From CAYMPH01 sp964529415 (GTDB taxonomy: Bacteria; Spirochaetota; UBA4802; UBA5550), in assembly GCA_964529415.1 (NCBI GenBank), contig CAZGWD010000007.1, positions 143,862 to 207,861 of the forward strand: 64,000 nucleotides of DNA, given 5' to 3'. Shown in pieces: positions 33,759-41,976 of the stretch (within the stretch, counting starts at the first letter, position 1; every line of letters begins with the position of its first letter). A program made the translations under genes and the position numbers. The notes below the pieces were generated by a model. That model worked only from the letters and a program-made list of their open reading frames with translations, was not told where the DNA came from and ran no database searches.

Positions 33759-34703
33759 ATGTTCGCAGGAATTGATATTGGAGGAACAAACATCAAGGGA
33801 ATCTTAACTGATAAATCAGGAAAAGAATACAGCTTCAGGGAAATTCCAACACCAAAAACTGCAGATGAAATAGACGATGCAATATGCACTCTGATTGAAA
33901 ATCTCGCTACATCAGCATGTATTTCTAAAATAGATATTTCAGGTATTGGACTTGGCGTGCCTGGAACCATTGATAAATCAAAAGGTGAAATAATTTTATG
34001 TTCAAATATCCCTTCATGGAAAAATCACCCATTAATAAAAAATATTCAGAAAAAAACCGGTGTACCTTGCGTTATTGAAAATGATGCGACATCAGCTCTG
34101 GTTGGCGGATGGTGGAAAGGAAATGGTTCAAAATTCAAAAACTGGATCATGATTACTCTCGGAACAGGTATTGGCGGCGGAGCTATTTTAGACAATAAAA
34201 TTTATTCAGGAAGAAACGGAAGTGCGCTCGAAATCGGTCATACAACAATAGATTTAAACGGCCATGAATGTGCATGCGGCAACAGAGGTTGTTTTGAAAA
34301 ATATGCTTCGGCAACTGCACTTGTTGATCTGGCAAAAAACTATATCAAGAAATATAAAGGTTCATCATTAAATGATAGGATTAAGAATGAACAACTTACA
34401 TCTCTTATTATATATGAGGAAGCTCTTAAAAAAGATGAACTTGCAAAAAAAGTTTTTGATGAAGTTTCATTTTATCTTGGCGTTGGAATAGTAAACATAA
34501 TCAATATTTTCAATCCTGAAGCAATTATTATTGGAGGCGGTTTATCCCAGGCTTTTAATATAATGCTTCCTGTAATTCAGAAAACAATTAATGAAAGAGC
34601 AATAGCCGGATTAAAGGAAAATGTAAAAATTCTGCAGTCAAAAGATTACCTGAAAATGCCAAGTCTCGGTGCTGCGAAAATTGCAATGGAATCTCTTAAA
34701 TAA
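33759..34703 (+). CDS. ROK-family glucokinase
   Basis: 314 residues. ATP-binding GIDIGGTNIKGIL, sugar-binding IENDATSALVGGWW, the GTGIGGG phosphate loop, EIGHTTIDLNG with the substrate His, and the ROK zinc motif ECACGNRGCFEKYASA are all present. A sugar kinase in the cytoplasm, most likely glucose to glucose-6-phosphate. No repressor-type N-terminal DNA-binding domain. GGAGGA lies before the ATG. The Rieske gene starts 4 bp after the stop, although the two have no obvious functional link. Confidence 0.92.
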   Translation: MFAGIDIGGTNIKGILTDKSGKEYSFREIPTPKTADEIDDAICTLIENLATSACISKIDISGIGLGVPGTIDKSKGEIILCSNIPSWKNHPLIKNIQKKTGVPCVIENDATSALVGGWWKGNGSKFKNWIMITLGTGIGGGAILDNKIYSGRNGSALEIGHTTIDLNGHECACGNRGCFEKYASATALVDLAKNYIKKYKGSSLNDRIKNEQLTSLIIYEEALKKDELAKKVFDEVSFYLGVGIVNIINIFNPEAIIIGGGLSQAFNIMLPVIQKTINERAIAGLKENVKILQSKDYLKMPSLGAAKIAMESLK

Positions 34704-34707
34704 TACA

Positions 34708-35124
34708 ATGAAAGAAAAAAAAACTTACGATAGAAAGTTTTTTTTAAAAATTGCAGCATTATCACTGACACTTGTTTCAGCCGGATTTGTTTTTCCAATG
34801 ATTGATAAATTCCGTATCTTTTCTATATCTAAAAAAAAAATTGAGCTTCCTGATGCAATTTCTGAAGGAATAACATTTATTAATAATATAATAATCATAA
34901 AAAAAAATGATAATGTTAAAATTCTTTCATCGAAATGCACACATTTGGGCTGCATGATAAAAAATGCAGATTCAAATGGAAACCTGGTCTGCTCATGCCA
35001 TGGATCTGTTTTTTCAATTGATGGGAAAGTTCTGGCTGGGCCGGCTTTATCAGATTTACCAGAATTAAAATGGATGAAAGATTCCAGAACAGGGAAGATA
35101 ATTATTGAAGATGTCTCTGTTTAA
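34708..35124 (+). CDS. Rieske [2Fe-2S] protein of a cytochrome bc-type complex
   Basis: 138 residues from ATG at 34708. An N-terminal membrane/signal helix follows the sequence DRKFFLKIAALSL, which resembles a Tat motif but with RK instead of RR. Both cluster-binding boxes are canonical: CTHLGC and CSCHGS, followed by GKVLAGPALSDLPEL. It would transfer electrons from quinol at cytochrome b to a c-type cytochrome outside the inner membrane. The stop lies 14 bp inside the cytochrome b start region, so they are translationally coupled. Confidence 0.92.
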   Translation: MKEKKTYDRKFFLKIAALSLTLVSAGFVFPMIDKFRIFSISKKKIELPDAISEGITFINNIIIIKKNDNVKILSSKCTHLGCMIKNADSNGNLVCSCHGSVFSIDGKVLAGPALSDLPELKWMKDSRTGKIIIEDVSV

Positions 35125-36004
35125 AAATAATTTTTTTTATTCATGGAACAGGTTTTTTCCGACAAACGGCATGCTGTCTGCTGCAGCATTTATAATAGCT
35201 GTTGTAACAGGATTCATCCTCGCAGTTCCATATGATCCCTATAAAGCCAGAGAATCTATCCAGATTATTATGATATCGAATCCATCTGCATCGTTTATAC
35301 GTTCAGCGCATTACTGGAGCTCGCAGTTTTTTCTGATTTTCACAATAATTCATTTCTTCGAATACTTTCTATACTCAGGTGATAAAAAAATCAGCAAAGG
35401 AGTTTGGTTAAGGCTTGTAACTGCTATTCCTGTAGCCCTGTTCGTTATGCTTTCAGGATTTATTTTAAAGGGTGATAATGAAGGAATAATGGCAAATGAA
35501 ATTCTCCGCGGAATTATTTCACTTGTTCCTTTTATTGGAAATTATCTTGAAAGTTTTCTTCTTGGAATCAGAAACAGTCTACATGTTGTTTACGTTCACC
35601 ATGCTGCTACAGCAACTATTTATCTTATCATTGTTATTATAGAACATACAAAAAAAATCTGGCCTACAGTTTATTCCTACCTGTATATTCTATCCGCTAC
35701 TATAATAATATCATTCACTATACCTGCATCGCTTCATTCCGATTCAGATTCAGCTCTTAAAGGGCCTTGGTATTTTGTGGGATTGCAGGAAATTTTTCAC
35801 TGGATGAGCAGCCCGCAGTATGTCATTTATATCATGCTGATATTATTTTTACTGATTATACTTTTAAGATATACGGATAATATAATTTATAAATATATCA
35901 GATATATATTAGTCATAAATTTTATTGTATATTTCATTTCATTTCTAATCGGCTGGTTTTTCCGCGGGGAGAACTGGACGTTTGTTATGCCAGGATTCAA
36001 TTAA
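35111..36004 (+). CDS. Cytochrome b of a Rieske/cytochrome b complex
   Basis: 298 residues from ATG at 35111. About seven to eight membrane helices. The four haem ligands have canonical spacing: SAHYW to IIHFF is H-x13-H, and YVHHAA to IEHT is H-x14-H. The N-terminal helices match the petB/bc1 core, and the later segment (GPWYFVGLQEIFHW) resembles the PEWYF box of the C-terminal part, so a shortened single-chain cytochrome b is indicated. It oxidises menaquinol or ubiquinol at the membrane. The next gene encodes a 12-haem cytochrome instead of a cytochrome c1. Confidence 0.9.
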   Translation: MSLFKNNFFYSWNRFFPTNGMLSAAAFIIAVVTGFILAVPYDPYKARESIQIIMISNPSASFIRSAHYWSSQFFLIFTIIHFFEYFLYSGDKKISKGVWLRLVTAIPVALFVMLSGFILKGDNEGIMANEILRGIISLVPFIGNYLESFLLGIRNSLHVVYVHHAATATIYLIIVIIEHTKKIWPTVYSYLYILSATIIISFTIPASLHSDSDSALKGPWYFVGLQEIFHWMSSPQYVIYIMLILFLLIILLRYTDNIIYKYIRYILVINFIVYFISFLIGWFFRGENWTFVMPGFN

Positions 36005-36019
36005 ATTGCATTCAGGTAA

Positions 36020-36128
36020 GTGTAAGATTCAGGGGATCAGGGAGATTGAAGAGATATGGAAATAAAGGAAAATATTGATCTTTTTATTTCATCCATCCCC
36101 GATATCTCCATATCTCCTTTTCTTACAC
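36020..36128. repeat. Imperfect palindromic element between cytochrome b and the multihaem cytochrome
   Basis: Begins GTGTAAGA and ends TCTTACAC. Internal words gagatatgga and ggggat recur as inverted copies (tccatatctc, atcccc). About 109 bp with 8-bp terminal inverted repeats. Probably a dispersed miniature repeat. Confidence 0.5.
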
Positions 36129-36154
36129 ATGATTTCATCAAGGATTAAATTTTA

Positions 36155-38104
36155 ATGAGAAGAAAGATATTTGGCATAAATAAAAATTTATATTCATTAA
36201 TAATAATATCAGCATTATTCATAATTTCATTTTCAATCGTTGTATATTATTCCAACTATGAAAAAAATGTTTTCAATGAATCTATAATACTTTCAGGCGG
36301 AAAAGAAATTTCTGCAATTCCTTTAATCAATGGAAATAGAGAAGGATGTCCTGTCTGCCATTCCGGAATGAAAGGTTTTTCCAGTTCGCATGATCCTGAA
36401 GCAATAGGATGTTTTTCCTGTCATCAGGGAAACCCTCTTTCTATAGATAAAAAAACTGCACACGAAAATCTTATTAAAATTCCCGGAAACCTTGATTCAG
36501 CTGAAAAATCATGCGGCAAATCCGGCTGCCATGATGATATAGTTAAAAGAGTGAAAAATTCTCTAATGGGAACAGGACGTGGAATGGTTTCTGTTAACAG
36601 ATTTGTATTCGGTGAAAGTTCAAGTCCTGACGGAACAGGCCATCTTTCAAAATTATCAAAATCTCCTGCAGATACTCATTTAAAACAGCTTTGCTCACCT
36701 TGTCATCTTGGAAACAGTAAAAATTTTGCCGGTCCTGTTGTTGATGATTTTACTGGCGGCGGATGTCTTGCCTGTCATCTTGAATATTCAAAAGATGCTG
36801 CTTCAGATTTGCAAAAATATCTTAAAACAAAACTGCTTATGAAAACGCATCCAAAACTTTCAGTTAATGCGGATAACAGTAAATGTTTTGAATGCCATAA
36901 CAGATCATCAAGGATTTCAACCAATTACGAAGGCTGGCACGAAACGCTTATATCAAAAGATGAAATACCAAAAAAAGGAAATTACAGAGTCCTTTCTGAT
37001 GGGCGTGTCTTTGAAAAAAAACCTCATGACATCCATTATGAAAAAGGATTGCAGTGCATTGACTGTCATACTGCAAGAGAAACAATGGGAGACGGTAAAT
37101 CATACAACCACCAGGAAGAGCAGATAGAAATATCATGTGAAGACTGCCATAGAATTTCAAAACCAAAAACTGTTTCGTATAATCAGCTTGATGATGAATC
37201 TAAAAAAATACTGAAGTTGAGAAAAGAAAATACTGATAAAAGATATCTTCTTCTGGAGAAAAACGGGCGTCCTGCAATTAATATATTTCAGGATAATTCG
37301 GGCAGTCTTTATTTGAAATTAAAATTAAATTTATCTACAGGCAGACGGAATATTTACAGTTTAAAAACTCCATCGGAAATATGCAGCAAAGCTGTATCAG
37401 GTCATGATCGTCTTTCCTGCCAGAGCTGTCATACATCGTGGTCGCCGACCTGCATTTCATGCCACACTAAATTCAGCCCTGAATCAGGATTATTTAAAAA
37501 AGCGGAAAGACATTTATTTAATAAAAATACAGGTGTCTGGGAGGAATATATTGATCATTTTTATGCACTGCCCCCTTCTCTCGGAATCAGGCTTAAAAAT
37601 GGCGTGCAGATAATTGACACTTTTATTCCAGGAATGGTTTTAACAATAGATGGAATAGATAATGGACTAAACAAACAGAAAAACGATGGAAAAAACTTTC
37701 AGATTTTTAAAAGACTCTATGCCCCCACTTCATCACATACAACTGTCAGGAATGGAAGAACATGCGAATCGTGTCATACTGATTCAAGAACCCTTGGTTT
37801 TGGAACAGGAAAATTGAATATTGAAAAAATTGAAAAAGAAAATGTAAAAATTTCTTTTGAAAGCGATTACGTGAATCATCCTGTTGATAATTTGCCTCTT
37901 GATTCATGGATTAAACCATTTTCTGAACTTAAAGAACCTGTCTCAACTCGAACCGGTGCAAGGCCGTTTAATGCAAAAGAACAGAAAAAAATTTTAGTTG
38001 TAGGCAGATGCCTATCCTGTCATAAGGGCACGGATGTGAATATTAAAATGATTTATTCAAATTTTACTAAATCAATAAAAACAAGGAAAAGTTTCTGCAA
38101 CTGA
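36155..38104 (+). CDS. Membrane-anchored 12-haem cytochrome c
   Basis: 649 residues with one N-terminal membrane anchor (about 13-33). I count eleven CxxCH motifs (CPVCH, CFSCH, CSPCH, CLACH, CFECH, CIDCH, CEDCH, CQSCH, CISCH, CESCH, CLSCH) and one expanded CX4CH (CGKSGCH, about residue 120), so twelve haems. Additional His residues could be distal ligands. The position directly after Rieske and cytochrome b suggests it takes the place of cytochrome c1, drawing electrons from the complex to a periplasmic acceptor. No terminal reductase is in the window. AAGGA precedes the ATG. Confidence 0.92.
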   Translation: MRRKIFGINKNLYSLIIISALFIISFSIVVYYSNYEKNVFNESIILSGGKEISAIPLINGNREGCPVCHSGMKGFSSSHDPEAIGCFSCHQGNPLSIDKKTAHENLIKIPGNLDSAEKSCGKSGCHDDIVKRVKNSLMGTGRGMVSVNRFVFGESSSPDGTGHLSKLSKSPADTHLKQLCSPCHLGNSKNFAGPVVDDFTGGGCLACHLEYSKDAASDLQKYLKTKLLMKTHPKLSVNADNSKCFECHNRSSRISTNYEGWHETLISKDEIPKKGNYRVLSDGRVFEKKPHDIHYEKGLQCIDCHTARETMGDGKSYNHQEEQIEISCEDCHRISKPKTVSYNQLDDESKKILKLRKENTDKRYLLLEKNGRPAINIFQDNSGSLYLKLKLNLSTGRRNIYSLKTPSEICSKAVSGHDRLSCQSCHTSWSPTCISCHTKFSPESGLFKKAERHLFNKNTGVWEEYIDHFYALPPSLGIRLKNGVQIIDTFIPGMVLTIDGIDNGLNKQKNDGKNFQIFKRLYAPTSSHTTVRNGRTCESCHTDSRTLGFGTGKLNIEKIEKENVKISFESDYVNHPVDNLPLDSWIKPFSELKEPVSTRTGARPFNAKEQKKILVVGRCLSCHKGTDVNIKMIYSNFTKSIKTRKSFCN

Positions 38105-38108
38105 TTTT

Positions 38109-40055
38109 ATGAACTCTAAATTTATCAATAATTTATATATATTTCTGATTTTTGCACTTCTATTCATTTTTCCGGTTTTATTATATAGAATTGAAATATA
38201 TAATTTAATTAATATTATTTACCCTGAGTTTAATAAACTGAATTTTTATGACTATTTATTAATCAGCAGAAATAATGACCTTCAATTCATATACAAACCA
38301 TTATTTCTGATATTTTTAATATCCTTTATCCCTTTCATTCAAAATAAAAATAAAATAGTACTGCTTGGAGTTTTGCTTTGTTTGTATTCAGTTTTATTTT
38401 TAATTTTCGCTGAATTTTTCAGTATTTATCAGACCTCATTTCAAATTAATTTTATAGGTAAAGAACATTTCACAGGAATTGCAGCAATGCTTTACTCTGC
38501 CTTTGCAGAGATATCTGTGATATTTTATTTTAAAATATTATTTATATCTTCGTTAATTTCAGTGGTCTGCTTTTTTTTGTACAAAAAGGATGTTTTTTTA
38601 ATAAATAAAAGATTTATATATACAACAGCAATTTTAATAATATTAAGTCTGTTTTATTTATTTCCTTCAGCTGATGTTTTAAAAATCAGCAGTTTGAATG
38701 TAAAAGATAATCCGACAAAGCAGAAAATGATTTCCCAGATTTTTGAATTCAGCATCAATCCATTTAATGAATTTATTTCAGTTAAGAAACAAACAGATAA
38801 ACAAAGCATCAGCTCTTCTGAAAAGTTTACTTTTAAATTCAATACAGATTCACTTGAATCTGATAAGCGGATCCATTTATCCGGTATTATTCCTAAAAAT
38901 AAAAAATACAATATTATACTATATTTTTTTGAATCCACTGCATATTCATATCTTGATATAAAAATCGGCGGCAGAGAAGTTACCGGTGAAATGAACAGAT
39001 TATCCAGAAACAGTTTTTTTGCAAAAAACCACTATGCGAATTTTCCTTTATCTGCGAACGCCCTGCTTTCTGTTTTATCTTCATCCTATGATTCAAATTC
39101 AAAAGATCCGGTAATTTCAGTATATCCTGATATAAAGCTGAAAACAATTTCTGAAATTTTAAAAGACAACGGATACAATACAGCGCTAATTCATACAGGC
39201 GGTCTCGGCTACGCAGGACAGAACAGATTTTTAAAAAATAGAAAATTTGATAAAATAATTGAATTTAAAGAATTAGAAAAAATCCCTCCTTATAATAAGC
39301 AGGTCGGCTGGGGCCTGGATGAAAGAGCAATGATCGAGCCTGCAGTAAATTTTATAAAAGAAAGCGGAAATGAACCGTATTTTTTAACTTTTCTGCCGGT
39401 TAATCCACATCATCCATACGCTATTCCTGATCAGAAATTTAATATTACAAAAGGAATGAATTCATCAAGCTGGTCCAACTATTTAAATTCTCTTTATTAT
39501 TCAGATTATGCTCTCGGGGAACTGATTAAGCGTCTCGAATCGGAAAAAATGCTCGATAATACACTTGTGTTTATTTTTGCAGATCACGGTGAAGCATTTT
39601 ATCAGCACAAGGGGAATTACAACCACCCTTTTTATCTTTATGAAGAAAACATTCACGTTCCTTTCATGATTTACAATAAAAAACTTTTTCCTGATAAAAT
39701 AGCGTATGATGGAGTAACACGCCATATAGATATAGCTCCAACTATTCTTAATTTAATGAAAATAAATCCTCCTCATGAATATGAAGGCGTTCCGATTTTC
39801 AGTTCAAAACGCGAACAGCTTGCACTGATTCATACATTCTGGAAAGACGATATTATGGCAATTCGCGACGGCAAATGGAAATATATATTTAATTTCACCA
39901 ACGGATTCGAAGAATTATATGATATTTCAGCAGATATGTCCGAGAAAAATAATATTTCAGCTGATAATAAAATTATTGCCAAAAGATATGCCAACTTAAT
40001 TAATTCCGCAAGGATTTATAAAAAAGAATTTTATAACCGGATTTTATTAAAATAG
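38109..40055 (+). CDS. Membrane sulfatase-fold protein, LTA-synthase-like
   Basis: 648 residues. Five membrane helices in the first 190 residues are followed by a periplasmic alkaline-phosphatase-superfamily (sulfatase, PF00884-type) domain. Landmarks are IILYFFESTAYSYLD with the probable metal/nucleophile Ser or Thr, HYANFPLSANALLSVLSS, NPHHPY, TLVFIFADHGEAFYQH and HVPFMIYN. The layout is that of lipoteichoic-acid synthases and phosphoethanolamine/phosphoglycerol transferases. In a Gram-negative cell it would modify lipids or glycans in the envelope. It starts 4 bp after the multihaem cytochrome gene, so may be co-expressed with it. Confidence 0.85.
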   Translation: MNSKFINNLYIFLIFALLFIFPVLLYRIEIYNLINIIYPEFNKLNFYDYLLISRNNDLQFIYKPLFLIFLISFIPFIQNKNKIVLLGVLLCLYSVLFLIFAEFFSIYQTSFQINFIGKEHFTGIAAMLYSAFAEISVIFYFKILFISSLISVVCFFLYKKDVFLINKRFIYTTAILIILSLFYLFPSADVLKISSLNVKDNPTKQKMISQIFEFSINPFNEFISVKKQTDKQSISSSEKFTFKFNTDSLESDKRIHLSGIIPKNKKYNIILYFFESTAYSYLDIKIGGREVTGEMNRLSRNSFFAKNHYANFPLSANALLSVLSSSYDSNSKDPVISVYPDIKLKTISEILKDNGYNTALIHTGGLGYAGQNRFLKNRKFDKIIEFKELEKIPPYNKQVGWGLDERAMIEPAVNFIKESGNEPYFLTFLPVNPHHPYAIPDQKFNITKGMNSSSWSNYLNSLYYSDYALGELIKRLESEKMLDNTLVFIFADHGEAFYQHKGNYNHPFYLYEENIHVPFMIYNKKLFPDKIAYDGVTRHIDIAPTILNLMKINPPHEYEGVPIFSSKREQLALIHTFWKDDIMAIRDGKWKYIFNFTNGFEELYDISADMSEKNNISADNKIIAKRYANLINSARIYKKEFYNRILLK

Positions 40056-40071
40056 AAAAAGTGAGAAAAAT

Positions 40072-40872
40072 GTGGATATAATAAACATTCTGCTGCATAT
40101 AGATATTAATAATTTAAAAACATTTAATATGGCTATATATGCTTTTATTGCTATTGGATTTGTAATCTTTATAGTATTATTTTTTTTAACTGCACCATAC
40201 GGCGGGAGACACACTTCAACAACCTGGGGACCGCTTGTCAGCAGTAGAACAGGCTGGCTGTTTATGGAAATACCTGCATCGCTTCTGTTTGCTATTTATT
40301 ATATAATGAGTACTGAAAAAGCCAATCCTGTTCTTATAGTTTTTTTTATAATATGGCAGAGTCATTACTTTCACAGAGCATTTATTTTCCCTTTTTATAT
40401 AAAGAGTAAAGCCAAGATGCCTTTAACAGTTGCCATGATGGGATTAACATTTAATTCGGTTAACACATATATACAGGGCGCTTGGCTTTTTATTTTCGCT
40501 CCTATTTATACATATACAAATGCCTGGTTCACATCTCCGCAATTTATTATTGGAGTAATTGTTTTTTACAGCGGCTATATAATAAATAAAAATGCAGACT
40601 CAATATTGAAAGCCCTCAGGGATAAAACGCAAAATGGATATGAAATTCCCTATGGAGGCCTGTATAATTTTATATCCTGTCCCAATTATTTCGGAGAAAT
40701 AATTGAATGGATCGGATGGGCTATATTAACATGGTCTTTTGCCGGAGCTGCTTTCGCTTTCTGGACAATAGCAAACCTTGCTCCAAGAGCGCTTGCAAAT
40801 CATAAATGGTATTTAAGTCATTTTGAAAATTATCCAAAAGACAGAAAAGCACTGATACCATATTTATTTTAA
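40072..40872 (+). CDS. Steroid 5-alpha-reductase (SRD5A)-family membrane protein
   Basis: 266 residues from GTG at 40072 with six to seven membrane helices. The family signature is strong: APYGGRHTSTTWGP followed by GWLFMEIPASLLF near the N-terminus. The C-terminal cofactor region is GGLYNFISCPNYFGEIIEW followed by NLAPRALANHKWYLSHF and YPKDRKALIPYLF, closely following eukaryotic 3-oxo-5-alpha-steroid 4-dehydrogenases. The family reduces a conjugated C=C of a lipid enone with NADPH. The bacterial substrate is unknown; a sterol, hopanoid, polyprenol or fatty acyl lipid are possibilities. It lies 16 bp after the sulfatase-fold gene. Confidence 0.88.
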   Translation: MDIINILLHIDINNLKTFNMAIYAFIAIGFVIFIVLFFLTAPYGGRHTSTTWGPLVSSRTGWLFMEIPASLLFAIYYIMSTEKANPVLIVFFIIWQSHYFHRAFIFPFYIKSKAKMPLTVAMMGLTFNSVNTYIQGAWLFIFAPIYTYTNAWFTSPQFIIGVIVFYSGYIINKNADSILKALRDKTQNGYEIPYGGLYNFISCPNYFGEIIEWIGWAILTWSFAGAAFAFWTIANLAPRALANHKWYLSHFENYPKDRKALIPYLF

Positions 40873-40909
40873 TTCTTTTGCAATTTTTAAATGAATCGGA
40901 GTAATTTCA

Positions 40910-41956
40910 ATGAAAAATATATCTATAATCGGTGCAACAGGTTTTGGCGGTCTTGGTTTAATTGATCTGATATTAAAGCATCCGGGACTTAAAATTAAAC
41001 AGCTCGTTGCCCGAAAAGATTCAGGCAATCCTGTCAGCTCGGTATTTCCTCATCTGAAAGGCTTCTGCGACATTGAAGTTGAAGATTCAGCAGATATTTC
41101 ATTTGACGGAATTGATCTTGCTTTTTTTTCCACGCCGGATAGAGCAGGAATGACTCTGATTAAAGATTTTTACAGCAGAAATATTCCTGTAATTGATTTC
41201 AGCGGAGATTTCCGTTTTAATTCAGTTGAAGATTATAAAGTATATGCAGAAAATAAAGGTATGGAAAGCAATCACCATACCCCTGAGCTGCTTAGCGAGT
41301 CTGTGTATGGCCTTCCTGAAAAATTCAGTACAAAATTAAAAACAGCTAAAATAGTCGGCAATCCAGGATGCTTTTCAATCTGCATGATACTGGGCCTTTT
41401 GCCTGCTGCAGAAAATAATTACCTGGATTCAGATACAATTATCTGTGACGGAAAAACAGGAGTTTCCGGAGCAGGCAAAAATTCCGGTGAGCCGAATCTA
41501 TATCCGCAGAGATATGAAAATATAAACACATACCGTGAAGGAAAACATCAGCATCTTGTTGAAGTTGAAAATTTAATAAATTTCAGCTCAAAAAGAAAAA
41601 GAAAAATATTTTTTGTACCTCAGATAGTTCCAATGAATCGAGGAATCATGACAACAATGTATTCAGATGCGCCTGAGGGCTGCACTACAGAAAAATTATT
41701 GAATCTCTACAGCGATTATTACTCAAAGAGTCCTTTTGTAGTAATTTCTGATAAATCACCTAATACAGCATACGTGCGCGGTTCGAACAGATGCCTGATC
41801 AGACCTTTTGTAGATAATAGAACCGGTAAAATATGCATTACATCAGTGATCGACAATCTGATGAAGGGACAATCAGGGAATGCCATTCAGACTGCAAACC
41901 TTATGCTCGGATTTGAAGAAAAAGCCGGACTTGATTTTCCGGGATTTTATCCATAA
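40910..41956 (+). CDS. argC: N-acetyl-gamma-glutamyl-phosphate reductase
   Basis: 348 residues. N-terminal Rossmann segment IIGATGFGGLGLIDLI, the active-site cysteine in GNPGCFSIC, GKTGVSGAG and the His-containing REGKHQHLVEVE are characteristic. Third step of arginine/ornithine synthesis. No other arg gene is adjacent. GGAG site about 9 bases before the ATG. Confidence 0.95.
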   Translation: MKNISIIGATGFGGLGLIDLILKHPGLKIKQLVARKDSGNPVSSVFPHLKGFCDIEVEDSADISFDGIDLAFFSTPDRAGMTLIKDFYSRNIPVIDFSGDFRFNSVEDYKVYAENKGMESNHHTPELLSESVYGLPEKFSTKLKTAKIVGNPGCFSICMILGLLPAAENNYLDSDTIICDGKTGVSGAGKNSGEPNLYPQRYENINTYREGKHQHLVEVENLINFSSKRKRKIFFVPQIVPMNRGIMTTMYSDAPEGCTTEKLLNLYSDYYSKSPFVVISDKSPNTAYVRGSNRCLIRPFVDNRTGKICITSVIDNLMKGQSGNAIQTANLMLGFEEKAGLDFPGFYP

Positions 41957-41976
41957 AATAAAAAAAAGAAGAATGT

